From positions 1 to 60,859 of the forward strand of contig CAMZCT010000008.1 of NCBI GenBank assembly GCA_947305065.1: a stretch of DNA of 60,859 nucleotides. Reading direction: 5' to 3'. The stretch is from an uncultured Mycoplasmatota bacterium. GTDB lineage: Bacteria > Bacillota_I > Bacilli_A > RF39 > UBA660. Positions within the stretch are counted from its first letter, which is position 1; every line of letters starts with the position of its first letter. This document shows, piece by piece, positions 9,168 through 18,112 of this stretch. The translations under genes and the position numbers were made by a program. Below the pieces are notes generated by a model. The model was not told the DNA's origin. It searched no databases and was given only the letters and a program-made list of their open reading frames with translations.

Positions 9168-10036
9168 CTGTCCTTTATATGTCCACCGTAAACCTCATAG
9201 CAATCATCTATTACTATAAACGCGTCTGGATCAATACTCATTATAACTTTTCTAAACATATAGTATGAAGTAGTAGGTACTACACACATAATCATATCAT
9301 AGGCTTTATTTGAATAGCCGCCGGCTGTTTTCATAAATGTATATCCCGTTTTCATTTCTTCTAAGAAATTTTTTATTTCGTTCGTTTTCTGAGTAGTAAT
9401 AAAGAACATCTTAGTATTTGATATACCTAATTGAATCTTATTAATTAATGTAGTATTCATAAGGATTATTATAATACCATATGTTGCTTTTTCTATTCCA
9501 AATAGGAAGGCACCAGATATTATAATAATAATATTTACAATTAAAGATGCTGCTCCAGTAGATATTTTAAAGTATTTATTAATAACTTGTATTAAAGTAT
9601 CCATTCCTCCAGTAGAATAATCCATTCTATATATCATTCCATTAAAGAAACCATAGATGAAACCACTTATTAATACGACAACTATTAATTCACTAAAGGT
9701 AGTATAACTATATAATCGTGTTGCTAATGGATAGGTTATACTAACAAATAACGGATACATAAGTGATCCTAGTATTGTATGCCCTGTTGTCTTTGGTCCT
9801 AGTAAGAAATAACTTACTGTAATCATTACTATATTAAAAACAAGAATTGTTTTTCCAGGAGTTATATTAAATAAAGTATGCATTATTGTAGCTACACCAC
9901 TTACTCCTCCAGATACTATATCATTTCTTAAGAAAAACAGATTATAGTTTAGAGCCATTATAAATATGCAAATTGTACTAATTATAAAACGAGGTATAAA
10001 TTCTCTTGCATTTATTTCTTTTATAGTTTTAATCAT
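9152..10036 (-). CDS. YitT-family membrane protein (DUF161 with C-terminal DUF2179)
   Basis: A 294-residue protein with five or six membrane segments over the first 200 residues (YitT_membrane/DUF161) and a soluble C-terminal DUF2179 domain (about 205-290). The family is widespread in Firmicutes; its transport or regulatory role is not settled. I used the ATG at 10036 because GAGAGGAG precedes it; the longer frame would start at a TTG on top of the RBS. It lies 14 bp after the MBL hydrolase gene and probably shares its transcript. Confidence 0.85.
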   Translation of the reverse strand: MIKTIKEINAREFIPRFIISTICIFIMALNYNLFFLRNDIVSGGVSGVATIMHTLFNITPGKTILVFNIVMITVSYFLLGPKTTGHTILGSLMYPLFVSITYPLATRLYSYTTFSELIVVVLISGFIYGFFNGMIYRMDYSTGGMDTLIQVINKYFKISTGAASLIVNIIIIISGAFLFGIEKATYGIIIILMNTTLINKIQLGISNTKMFFITTQKTNEIKNFLEEMKTGYTFMKTAGGYSNKAYDMIMCVVPTTSYYMFRKVIMSIDPDAFIVIDDCYEVYGGHIKDRFPFI

Positions 10037-10050
10037 TATTATTACTCCTC

Positions 10051-10548
10051 TCAATAATAATATTTAAAGTTCTTTTTTTCTTTACCTAAGGTCGTTATTT
10101 CACCATGCCCAGGATAAATTGTTATATCATCTGGATACTTAGATATTTCATCTAAACTTTGTTTCATTATTTTATCACTACCTCCTAAGTCTGTACAACC
10201 TATAGAATTATAGAAGATAAAATCTCCAACAAACATCATTTTCTCTTTTTCAAAATAATAAGTTCTAGATTCCATTGTATGACCAGGTGTTTCAATTACT
10301 TTATACTTAAAGTTTTTATCTTTTACTTTATTTAAATCAGTTTCATAATAGCTTAATACTTCTTCTAAAGCACCGATATGATCGCCATGAAAATGTGTTA
10401 CTAATACTCCAACCACTTTTCTATCACCGACTGCTTTTTTGATTTTATTAAATTCATCTCCAGGATCAATTATTACTACTTTATTATTTATATCTAGTAG
10501 ATAACAATTAGTACTCAAGTCACCCACTTCAACCATTTCTACTTTCAT
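10051..10548 (-). CDS. Small metallo-beta-lactamase-fold hydrolase (glyoxalase II-like)
   Basis: A 165-residue MBL-fold enzyme. Metal-binding motifs are HFHGDH (about 53-58), the PGHT motif and a final GHGE. It resembles the YqgX/YcbL group of small hydrolases often called hydroxyacylglutathione hydrolase. It is shorter than the usual 200-210 residues. The true substrate is unknown. The gene has its own promoter and is followed closely by the YitT gene. Confidence 0.82.
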   Translation of the reverse strand: MKVEMVEVGDLSTNCYLLDINNKVVIIDPGDEFNKIKKAVGDRKVVGVLVTHFHGDHIGALEEVLSYYETDLNKVKDKNFKYKVIETPGHTMESRTYYFEKEKMMFVGDFIFYNSIGCTDLGGSDKIMKQSLDEISKYPDDITIYPGHGEITTLGKEKKNFKYYY

Positions 10549-10565
10549 ACTATCACCATATTTAC

Positions 10566-10594
10566 ATTGTAATATAAATTAGTTTTTTTGTAAA
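10566..10594 (-). promoter_or_regulatory. Promoter of the MBL-YitT unit
   Basis: Minus-strand TTTACA (10589-10594), 17-bp spacer and TACAAT (10566-10571), 18 bp before the ATG at 10548. Good match to a sigma-A promoter, arranged back-to-back with the LemA promoter. Confidence 0.6.
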
Positions 10595-10604
10595 ACTATA
10601 TATG

Positions 10605-10613
10605 TGATATAAT
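10605..10613 (+). promoter_or_regulatory. Extended -10 promoter of the LemA-family gene
   Basis: TGATATAAT at 10605-10613, 23 bp before the ATG. The -35 is weak, as is common for extended -10 promoters. Confidence 0.6.
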
Positions 10614-10635
10614 TGTTATAGAATTGGGTGATTGT

Positions 10636-11181
10636 ATGGAAATATTATATGCAATTTTATTTATTGTGATTATTGCTGGAGCTATTGCTATATTATATAT
10701 ATATCAATATAACAAGCTACAACACAGTAAAACTAAAATAGATCAAGCAGAATTCTTAATTGATGAATCACTAAGAAATAAGTATGATTTATTGCTTGAA
10801 GCGGATGCTTATTCTAAGAAAGCTTTAAAGGAAGAAAAAGGTTTCTTTAAGAACATAGAAAAGATAAAAAAGGAAGATATTAGTAACTTTGATTTAGATA
10901 GGAAATTAAAAGATTATAGTAATACATTAAATCAATTAAGAGCAGATTATTCTTCATTGGAAGAAAGTAAAGATTTCAGAAAACTATTAAGCGATATTAA
11001 AAAGGTTGATGAAAAATTACAAGCTTCTAAATCTTTCTATAATAAATACACAAGTGAATTAAACGATTTAATTAGGAAATTCCCATCTAATATAGTGGCA
11101 AAATTACACGGACTTGCTATTAAACCATTCTTTGATGGTAAAAATATGCAAGATGAAATATTTGATGATTTCAAACTATAA
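10636..11181 (+). CDS. LemA-family protein
   Basis: A 181-residue protein with one N-terminal membrane segment (about 4-24) and a helical coiled-coil body. The C-terminal stretch contains YNKYTSELNDLIRKFPSNIV followed by a Phe-rich end, which is the conserved LemA signature (YN..V..YN..I..FP..I.A). Function of LemA proteins is poorly known. I chose the ATG at 10636, with GGGTGA before it, over an upstream TTG. It stands alone between a divergent MBL gene and its own terminator. Confidence 0.75.
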   Translation: MEILYAILFIVIIAGAIAILYIYQYNKLQHSKTKIDQAEFLIDESLRNKYDLLLEADAYSKKALKEEKGFFKNIEKIKKEDISNFDLDRKLKDYSNTLNQLRADYSSLEESKDFRKLLSDIKKVDEKLQASKSFYNKYTSELNDLIRKFPSNIVAKLHGLAIKPFFDGKNMQDEIFDDFKL

Positions 11182-11213
11182 AAAAGCACTTCAATAATGT
11201 GAAGTGTTTTTTA
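11182..11213 (+). terminator. Intrinsic terminator of the LemA gene
   Basis: Stem AGCACTTC / GAAGTGTT with an 8-base loop (about 11185-11192 and 11201-11208), then T-run. Confidence 0.8.
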
Positions 11214-11316
11214 ATTGCGAACTGCTTTTTCAAATATGTAATGTCCATCTTTTTCTACAAAAATATAAGTATATGATTTTAATTTATTTTCTTTAGATTC
11301 TTTTATTATTTTTCAT
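11211..11316 (-). pseudogene. Possible decayed or frameshifted small gene
   Basis: On the minus strand an ATG at 11316, preceded by GAGGA, opens a frame that stops after seven codons. The other frame then stays open for about 33 codons and ends at 11211, with a protein-like end (YIFVEKDGHYIFEKAVRN). One base change in the A-rich start would join them into a small ORF of about 35-40 residues. A TATAAT lies a little upstream. It may be a remnant or chance; confidence is low. Confidence 0.25.
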
Positions 11317-11344
11317 TTTGTCCTCATATTAAAGTTATTATATA

Positions 11345-12010
11345 TCATCTACTTATATCCCAATCAATCTCTTTAAGATTGTTCTTTTTTAAGTATTCAT
11401 TTGTTTTAGAAAACGGTTTGCTACCAAAGAAACCATAACGGGCTGAAAATGGAGATGGATGAGGAGATGTTATGACTAAGTGTCTAGAATTAGTTATATA
11501 TTTAGATTTTTCTTTAGCAAAGTTTCCCCAAAGAATAAATACTACTGGTTCTTCTTTTTCATTAAGTATTCTTATTATATAATCTGTTAATCTTTCCCAA
11601 CCAATATTCCTATGTGAAGCTGGTTTGTCTTTTTCTACCGTTAAGACTGCATTTAACAAAAGAACGCCTTCTTTTCCCCACTTTGTTAAATCCCCAGTTT
11701 TAGCAATTGGAATTCCTAAATCATCGTTTAATTCTTTATAAATATTTTGTAGTGAAGGTGGTATTTTTATGCCTTCTTGAACAGAGAAAGATAAACCGTG
11801 TGCTTCCCCTTCTCCGTGGTAGGGATCTTGCCCTACTATAACTACTTTAGTATTACTATATGGTGTAAGTTTTAAAGCATTAAAAATATAGTTTTTAGGA
11901 GGATATATAGTTTTGTTTTTATATTCTTTTTCTATTATATTTAAAAACTTCTTAAATCCTTCACTTTCCCAAACGATTTTTAACTTTTCATCCCAGTCAT
12001 TTCCTATCAT
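11345..12010 (-). CDS. ung: Uracil-DNA glycosylase
   Basis: Removes uracil from DNA in base excision repair. Family-1 motifs are all present: the water-activating GQDPYHG, GVLLLN, and the Leu-intercalation loop HPSPFSA. At 221 residues from the ATG at 12010 it has the normal length; a longer frame upstream would add a hydrophobic stretch not found in the family, and GGTGAT lies just before the chosen ATG. It is monocistronic between terminators. Confidence 0.95.
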   Translation of the reverse strand: MIGNDWDEKLKIVWESEGFKKFLNIIEKEYKNKTIYPPKNYIFNALKLTPYSNTKVVIVGQDPYHGEGEAHGLSFSVQEGIKIPPSLQNIYKELNDDLGIPIAKTGDLTKWGKEGVLLLNAVLTVEKDKPASHRNIGWERLTDYIIRILNEKEEPVVFILWGNFAKEKSKYITNSRHLVITSPHPSPFSARYGFFGSKPFSKTNEYLKKNNLKEIDWDISR

Positions 12011-12074
12011 AATTATCACCGTCACTAGTATTATATAATAAAAAGACATAATTAGTAATATTGGATATGTTATA

Positions 12075-12107
12075 TTCAAAAAGAGTTAACTAATTGTTAA
12101 CTCTTTT
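12075..12107 (-). terminator. Intrinsic terminator of the rplI-dnaB-walJ-rlmH operon
   Basis: Stem AAAGAGTTAAC / GTTAACTCTTT (12080-12090 and 12096-12106) with T-run on the minus strand, starting at the rlmH stop. Confidence 0.85.
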
Positions 12108-12543
12108 ATTTATGATAATTTTCATTATTCAATATTTTAAATGCCCTATATATCTGTTCTAATAAGATTCCTCTAAATAAACCATGAGGATAGGTCATTC
12201 GGGAAAAAGATAATCTTAGATTTGCTTCTTTTTTAATCTCTTCATGTAATCCAAAACTACTACCAATAACAAAAGTAATCGTTGGATAGTTGATAAATAC
12301 CGAATCAATCGTTTTTGCAAATTCTAATGAATCCATTTCTTTTCCTTCAATATCTAGAGCTATTAAATATTCGTTTTTATTTAAATGCTTTTTAATGTTT
12401 TCCTTTTCTTCATCTAAATTATTAGTATCTTTTAGCTCTATTAATTCTATTTTTTGGTATTTACTAATTCTTTGTTTATAGTCATTAATAAGATCATTTA
12501 AATACTTCTCTTTTATTTTTCCCAGACAAATTATTTTTATCAT
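12106..12543 (-). CDS. rlmH: 23S rRNA (pseudouridine-1915-N3)-methyltransferase RlmH
   Basis: SPOUT methyltransferase that methylates pseudouridine 1915 in helix 69 of 23S rRNA. It shows the SAM-binding knot region FVIGSSFGL and the conserved C-terminal PHGLFR and EQIYRA segments. At 145 residues it is slightly shorter than the usual 159. It overlaps walJ by 4 bp (ATGA), the common Firmicute order. Confidence 0.93.
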   Translation of the reverse strand: MIKIICLGKIKEKYLNDLINDYKQRISKYQKIELIELKDTNNLDEEKENIKKHLNKNEYLIALDIEGKEMDSLEFAKTIDSVFINYPTITFVIGSSFGLHEEIKKEANLRLSFSRMTYPHGLFRGILLEQIYRAFKILNNENYHK

Positions 12544-13310
12544 ATTTCTATCAGCTCACTTTTTTCTTTTTGACGAGCACAAGTTATATTCTTCATGTTA
12601 AATTTTATTTCATATTCTTTAAATACTTCTTTTATTGTACCTAAAGCTTTTTCTTCGGTGTTATTTTTTTGACTTAAATGAATAAGTACTATTCTTTTAG
12701 TATCTTTACCAATTAGTTTTGCTAGATACACTGAAGAATCCTTATTAGATAAATGGCCATAGGGACCCATAACTCTGTCTTTTAAAAATTTTGGATATGG
12801 TCCATGTATTAACATCTCTATATCATGATTACTTTCAAATAAGTATAAATTTTTATTCTTTAGAACCTCGAAATTTTTTTGATTAATATAACCGGTGTCA
12901 GTTAAATATACCATACTTGTTTTATCTGAGTTGATAATAAAACTACGAGAATCTGAAGAATCATGTGATGTTTTTATTATTTCGATATTAACATCATCTA
13001 GTTTTATTTCTTTATCATAAAGAAGTATCTTTTCATAATCATGAAGTTCTGGTAATTCTGAAAACATCATTGGACTTACACATATATAAGGATGATATTT
13101 TTTTATTAATCCTTTTAAGGCTTTTACGTGATCAACGTGAACATGTGTTATTAACACATAATCAATATCTTCTAAACAAACAGAAAGCTCAGAAAGGCCG
13201 TCTTTTATGTACTTAACAGTAGTACCTATATCAAGTAGAATCTTGTGTTGCTTAGTTTCTACATAAGTAACATTCCCTTCTGAGCCACTTGCTAATACGC
13301 AAATTTTCAT
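12540..13310 (-). CDS. walJ: WalJ/YycJ-type metallo-beta-lactamase-fold exonuclease
   Basis: A 256-residue MBL-fold protein of the YycJ (WalJ) family, which has 5'-3' exonuclease activity and is tied to cell division and mismatch repair in low-G+C Gram-positives. It starts with the typical VLASGSEGN and has the metal motif HVHVDH. The ATG at 13310 overlaps the upstream stop as TAATG and gives the family-like MKI start. No walRK genes are next to it; it sits instead between an M23 gene and rlmH. Confidence 0.85.
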   Translation of the reverse strand: MKICVLASGSEGNVTYVETKQHKILLDIGTTVKYIKDGLSELSVCLEDIDYVLITHVHVDHVKALKGLIKKYHPYICVSPMMFSELPELHDYEKILLYDKEIKLDDVNIEIIKTSHDSSDSRSFIINSDKTSMVYLTDTGYINQKNFEVLKNKNLYLFESNHDIEMLIHGPYPKFLKDRVMGPYGHLSNKDSSVYLAKLIGKDTKRIVLIHLSQKNNTEEKALGTIKEVFKEYEIKFNMKNITCARQKEKSELIEI

Positions 13311-14833
13311 TATTGCCATAACCTCAATGGGTTAAATGATCTTCCACCGTTATATGGTGGTCCTGTAAATACTCCAAAGTGTAAGTGTGTACCGAAAGCG
13401 TTTCCTGTATGTCCCATTGCTCCAATTCTTTCACCACGGCCTACTCTTTGTCCTGGTGAAACATAGAATTTAGATAAGTGGGCATAAACTGTATAATAAC
13501 CATTGTCATGAGCTAATACAACATTTATACCTGCAGCATTACCAACCATACCACCCCATTGAGCTTGAACAACTGTTCCATCTAATGAAGCATAGATTGG
13601 TGAACCATAACCAGTACCAGAAATATCGATACCATCGTGAAGAGTACCCCAACGATAACCATATGGAGAAGTAATAACGTATGGTGTATTTGTTGGCCAT
13701 CCCCAAGTAGCTCCGTTATCTATATGTTCTCCTCTTATATCTATTATGTCAGGAGTAGGTGTTGGAACATAATACTTTTTAGTTCCTTTAACTACTATTT
13801 CATTTACTACCGGTTTAATTACAATAGGGTCTCCAACGATACTAACTCCTTCGTTCTGTGTACCATTAATAAATTGTACTCGAGTTGTGATTCTATTAAT
13901 ACCATTTTCACCTTTTTGTTTAACTACTTTATATGAAGTGTATTGTGTATTGTCTTCTTGTATTTCTGTTTGATATTGTTGTTCAGAATCTTGAGTAACC
14001 AATTCCTCGTAAATGAATGTTACTTTAGGATTAATGAAAGCAACATTTACTTTTTGACCGATAGCTAATAAGGCATCGGTACTTTTTATGTCGTCATTAG
14101 CTATTATTAACTCACTAGCACTTAACTTGTTAGCAAAAGCAACTGACTCAACAGTATCTCCTTGAACTACAGTATATTCTTTTTTCTCTGTATTATCACC
14201 ATATAATAGGTATTTAGTTAATTCATCAACATCTGTGTATATTTTTTCATTTACACTGATATAGGCTTCTTTAATAGAAATATTTTCTTGGAAATACATG
14301 TTTTCTATAGTAAAACCAGTATCAATAATTTCTGGTTGTGTTTCATCTAAATATTGTTGATATCTTTCTTCGCCTATAAATGTTCTAACATATTTTTCTA
14401 ATGCTTCTTTAAATAAGTGTTTGTCTAAGACGTTAATGTAAATAGGCGCTGTTTTGTTATCACTACTTTTAATGATGACGTTATAACCTTTTACTGTGAA
14501 CTCTTTTGTTGCTTTAATTTTTTCATATACCTCTGATATTGAATTGTTGTTAGTATCATATGTATTAACTTTTATAATTTCAAAACCTTTAGGTGGGTAT
14601 ACTTTTTTTACTTTATACTTATTTTTTATTTCTGTTTGTTCTTTGTTTATCATACTGTATAAAGCATTTTTTGATTGGATTAAACCAATTTTTTCTCCGT
14701 CTAAGTAAATTCTATATTTATTAAACGGTGAAACATATTTTTTTATATTAAGAAATTCATATCCTAACAATATAGTTAGAATGATAGTCATAATAGCACA
14801 TACTATTATACTTTTTTTATTACCTTTATTCAT
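13310..14833 (-). CDS. Membrane-anchored LysM-G5-M23 peptidoglycan hydrolase
   Basis: A 507-residue wall enzyme. An N-terminal membrane segment (about 8-27) is followed by an uncharacterised region, a LysM domain (about 222-270, beginning YTVVQGDTVESVA), a G5-like domain (about 305-355) and a C-terminal M23 endopeptidase domain with HDGID and HLHFG zinc motifs. LysM and G5 bind amino-sugar polymers. The ATG at 14833 has GAGGAG upstream and overlaps dnaB by 8 bp. Being locked between dnaB and walJ suggests expression with replication and ribosome genes. Confidence 0.88.
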   Translation of the reverse strand: MNKGNKKSIIVCAIMTIILTILLGYEFLNIKKYVSPFNKYRIYLDGEKIGLIQSKNALYSMINKEQTEIKNKYKVKKVYPPKGFEIIKVNTYDTNNNSISEVYEKIKATKEFTVKGYNVIIKSSDNKTAPIYINVLDKHLFKEALEKYVRTFIGEERYQQYLDETQPEIIDTGFTIENMYFQENISIKEAYISVNEKIYTDVDELTKYLLYGDNTEKKEYTVVQGDTVESVAFANKLSASELIIANDDIKSTDALLAIGQKVNVAFINPKVTFIYEELVTQDSEQQYQTEIQEDNTQYTSYKVVKQKGENGINRITTRVQFINGTQNEGVSIVGDPIVIKPVVNEIVVKGTKKYYVPTPTPDIIDIRGEHIDNGATWGWPTNTPYVITSPYGYRWGTLHDGIDISGTGYGSPIYASLDGTVVQAQWGGMVGNAAGINVVLAHDNGYYTVYAHLSKFYVSPGQRVGRGERIGAMGHTGNAFGTHLHFGVFTGPPYNGGRSFNPLRLWQ

Positions 14834-16184
14834 AATCACTCTCCTCGTTTGAAGCAAGATAATTTCTGAAATTACTCATATTTAATTCAAATAATAATTG
14901 GAATTTACCTGTTGATCCTTTACGATGTTTAGCAATTATTATGTCTGCAACGACGTTCTTTTCTTTATCAAGTTGTTCTTTAGCTTTATAGTAGTCGTTT
15001 CTATTTATAAACAACACTAAGTCGGCATCTTGTTCTATTGAACCAGATTCACGTAAGTCGGCTAACATTGGTTGATTGTTTTCTCTTTTTTCTGCACTAC
15101 GAGATAACTGTGCTAGGGCGATTACTGGAACTTTTAATTCCATAGCCATAGTCTTTAGTGAACGAGATATGTCTGATACTTCTTGTTGACGGGATTCTGG
15201 TCTTCTTCCACCGCTTGTTACTAGCTGTAAGTAGTCGATTATTACTAATCCTAATCCCTCCTCTGAGTTGGCTAAACTACGACATTTTGCTCTTATTTCA
15301 GAAGCTGTAATTGAAGCATCATCAACTATTTGAATATTAGTTTCTGCTAATTGACTATTAGCTTCGTTTATTCTCTTCCAATCTTCATGATTTAATTTAC
15401 CAGTTTGAAGTTTGTATGAATCTACTTGTCCAACTGCTGAACGCATTCTATTAACCAATTGTTCCGCAGGCATTTCTAAGTTGAATATTGCAACTGCTTT
15501 TTTAGTATTCTGAGCAGCGTATGTTGCAACATTTAAAGCAAATGCTGTTTTACCCATACCAGGACGAGCAGCGATTATTATTAATTCACCTTCATGTAAT
15601 CCGGCTGTAGCTTTATCTAAATCATAAAAACCTGTGGGAATTCCCGTTAAATCAGAACTGTTTTTAGCAAGTTTTTCTAGACTCTCTTGTGCTCTTGCAA
15701 TCGCTTCTCTTATATGGATGAAATCACTACTTTGTCTTTCCCTTACGATGTTTAAAATTCTTTTCTCAGCAGTGTCTAAAATTTCTGTTACATTTTCATC
15801 CTCTTCATAGGCATCGGTTATTATGTCCGTTGCTGTATTAATTAAATTTCTAATGATAGCTTTTTCTTTAACTATTTTTATGTAGTATTCTAAGTTTGCA
15901 GCTGTTGCTACAGAATCTATTACGTCACTAATATATTCTACGCCACCAATTGAATTCAAATTTTTCTTTTTATCTAGTTCATCTATTATTGTTGTAGAAT
16001 CCAAAGGTATTTTTTGTTCATATAAGCTTTTCATAGCTTCGAACAATTTTCTGTTAGCATCGCTATAAAACATATCAGGATATAATTCTTCGCATATTTT
16101 AGTTAAAGCGCTTTTATCTAAAAACGCAACTCCTAAAACGCTCATTTCAGCTTCGAGATTTTGCGGCATTTTTCTAGCTGGCAT
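14826..16184 (-). CDS. dnaB: Replicative DNA helicase
   Basis: Hexameric helicase that unwinds the replication fork. The N-terminal primase-interaction domain begins PQNLEAEMSVLG; the RecA-like motor has Walker A ARPGMGKTAF and DnaB-specific motifs further on. It is 452 residues with no intein. The ATG at 16184 is preceded by AGGTGG. It follows rplI by 10 bp, the conserved rplI-dnaB order. Confidence 0.96.
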   Translation of the reverse strand: MPARKMPQNLEAEMSVLGVAFLDKSALTKICEELYPDMFYSDANRKLFEAMKSLYEQKIPLDSTTIIDELDKKKNLNSIGGVEYISDVIDSVATAANLEYYIKIVKEKAIIRNLINTATDIITDAYEEDENVTEILDTAEKRILNIVRERQSSDFIHIREAIARAQESLEKLAKNSSDLTGIPTGFYDLDKATAGLHEGELIIIAARPGMGKTAFALNVATYAAQNTKKAVAIFNLEMPAEQLVNRMRSAVGQVDSYKLQTGKLNHEDWKRINEANSQLAETNIQIVDDASITASEIRAKCRSLANSEEGLGLVIIDYLQLVTSGGRRPESRQQEVSDISRSLKTMAMELKVPVIALAQLSRSAEKRENNQPMLADLRESGSIEQDADLVLFINRNDYYKAKEQLDKEKNVVADIIIAKHRKGSTGKFQLLFELNMSNFRNYLASNEESDYE

Positions 16185-16194
16185 AGATACCACC

Positions 16195-16635
16195 TCATTT
16201 CTTTAAGGTAACTTTAACTTCCCCTTTTACCTTTTTATGGAGTTCAATAGTAACAATGTGTGTTCCTAGTGAGTCCAATGCATGATCTAATAGTATTTTC
16301 TTTTTATCAATGTTATAATTCATTTTTTTCAATTCTTCACATATTTGTTTTGAAGAAACTGTTCCAAAAACCTTATCTTGTTCTCCTGTTTTAACTTTAA
16401 TAATTATTTCTTTGTTCTTTAATTCTTCAGCTAATTCTTGGCATTTTTTGATATTAGCATCTTCTTCTTTTTTTCTAATGTCTAATTCGTGTTCAAGTCT
16501 TTGCTTAGATGCTTGAGTAGCAGCTATTGCTAGACCATTCTTTATTAGATAATTGTTTGCGTATCCATCACTAACATCAATTATTTGATCTTTTTTGCCT
16601 TGCTTTTTTACATCTTGTAATAAAATTACTTTCAT
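16195..16635 (-). CDS. rplI: 50S ribosomal protein L9
   Basis: A 146-residue L9 with the N-terminal rRNA-binding lobe ([18 protein letters not shown]), a long connecting helix and a C-terminal lobe. It leads the rplI-dnaB-M23-walJ-rlmH operon and has an AGGAGT ribosome binding site. Confidence 0.96.
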   Translation of the reverse strand: MKVILLQDVKKQGKKDQIIDVSDGYANNYLIKNGLAIAATQASKQRLEHELDIRKKEEDANIKKCQELAEELKNKEIIIKVKTGEQDKVFGTVSSKQICEELKKMNYNIDKKKILLDHALDSLGTHIVTIELHKKVKGEVKVTLKK

Positions 16636-16668
16636 TTTAAGACTCCTTTCATAAGGTCTCTGTATTTA

Positions 16669-16677
16669 ATTATACCA
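16669..16677 (-). promoter_or_regulatory. Extended -10 promoter of the rplI operon
   Basis: Minus-strand TGGTATAAT (TATAAT core 16669-16674), 33 bp before the rplI ATG; the -35 is weak. Confidence 0.6.
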
Positions 16678-16752
16678 AATTTCTATAAATAAAGAAACCA
16701 TTAACGGACTGTGTAAAGAATATGAAAAGTAATTATTCTATCTGGGCATTTA

Positions 16753-16761
16753 TGATATAAT
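16753..16761 (+). promoter_or_regulatory. Extended -10 promoter of murD-murC
   Basis: TGATATAAT with TATAAT at 16756-16761, 16 bp before the murD ATG. It is divergent from the rplI promoter. Confidence 0.6.
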
Positions 16762-16777
16762 TTTATTAGGTGATAGT

Positions 16778-18112
16778 ATGAAAGATAAAAAGGTATTTAT
16801 ACTAGGAATGGCTAGAAGTGGTTATGAAGCCGCCAAGCTTTTATCAAAAAACAACACTGTGTTTATTACCGATATGAAAGAGCAGGATGAAAAGCAAGTT
16901 AAGGAATTAGAAGAACTTGGCGTAAAGTTAGTTATATGTGATGACCCTGTGGACTATCTAGATGATAGTTATGATTTGTTAGTAAAGAATCCTGGAATAA
17001 AATATAATCATAAAACCGTATTAAAAGCTAGAGAACTTGGTATAGACGTAATCAACGAAGTTGAATTAGCTTATTATTATATTAATAAAGATATAAACAT
17101 TATTGGTGTAACAGGTAGTAATGGTAAAACAACTACCGTTACTCTTATATATAAGTTTTTAGAAAAGGATGGCAAAAAGGTCTGCTTAGGCGGTAATATT
17201 GGATACCCATTATGCAGCTTAGTAGAAGATCTTAAAAACTATGATTATTTAGCATTAGAAATAAGTGATCATCAGTTATGTGATATGTATAAGTTTAAAA
17301 CCAATGTTAGTGTATTAACTAATATTGTTCCCGCTCATTTAGATTTCCATGATAGCTTTGAAAGATATAAAGAAATGAAAAAAAGAATCTTTAATAATAT
17401 GACTAGTAAAGACATTGGTATTATTAATTATGATAACAATGAAGCTATGAGTCTTACTAGAGATATAGGTTGTACTAAATATTATTTTTCAAGGAAAGAT
17501 AAAACTAAAGCTTATATGCATGATAATGCTATATACTATGAAGGCGAAAAAATTATTGATTGTCGATATATAAAACTTCGTGGTGTTCATAATTATGAAA
17601 ATATAATGGCCGCTATTTGTGCTGTTAAAGTATATGGTGTTAGTAGTGATAGTATAAGAGATGTTTTATTGGAATTTGGAGGAGTAGAACATCGTATAGA
17701 ATATGTTGATACAATAGATGGTGTAGAATACTATAACGATAGTAAAGCCACTAATTGTGAGGCGACAAAAACAGCATTAAACTCTTTCGATAATCCTGTT
17801 TTATTGATAATGGGTGGTCTTGACAGAGGCAATCCTTTTGATGAATTAGATGAAGCAATTAAAAATGTTTCTTATGTAGCTTGTTACGGAGAAACTAAAG
17901 CTAAAATCAAGGAGTACTGTAACGAGAGAGGTATTTCTTGTGGAGTATTCGATACTTTAAAGGAAGCTACTATTTCATGTTATGAAAAAAGTACTTTAGG
18001 GGACGTAGTTTTATTAAGTCCTGCTTGTGCTTCTTGGGATCAATATAAGAACTTCGAAGATAGAGGTAATGAATATAAAGAAATAGTTAATAGTCTAAGA
18101 GGTAATGAATAA
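16778..18112 (+). CDS. murD: UDP-N-acetylmuramoyl-L-alanine--D-glutamate ligase
   Basis: Cytoplasmic ligase that adds D-glutamate to UDP-MurNAc-L-Ala in peptidoglycan precursor synthesis. It has the Mur ligase P-loop GSNGKTTT (about 113-120), the central NYDN segment and the C-terminal YNDSKATN motif. At 444 residues it is normal. AGGTGA precedes the ATG. It overlaps murC by one base (TAATG), so the two are translated together. Confidence 0.95.
   Translation: MKDKKVFILGMARSGYEAAKLLSKNNTVFITDMKEQDEKQVKELEELGVKLVICDDPVDYLDDSYDLLVKNPGIKYNHKTVLKARELGIDVINEVELAYYYINKDINIIGVTGSNGKTTTVTLIYKFLEKDGKKVCLGGNIGYPLCSLVEDLKNYDYLALEISDHQLCDMYKFKTNVSVLTNIVPAHLDFHDSFERYKEMKKRIFNNMTSKDIGIINYDNNEAMSLTRDIGCTKYYFSRKDKTKAYMHDNAIYYEGEKIIDCRYIKLRGVHNYENIMAAICAVKVYGVSSDSIRDVLLEFGGVEHRIEYVDTIDGVEYYNDSKATNCEATKTALNSFDNPVLLIMGGLDRGNPFDELDEAIKNVSYVACYGETKAKIKEYCNERGISCGVFDTLKEATISCYEKSTLGDVVLLSPACASWDQYKNFEDRGNEYKEIVNSLRGNE

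Noticed and set aside
9152..10054. Longer start of the YitT protein at a TTG
   Set aside because: The TTG lies on the Shine-Dalgarno sequence itself; the ATG at 10036 has correct spacing.
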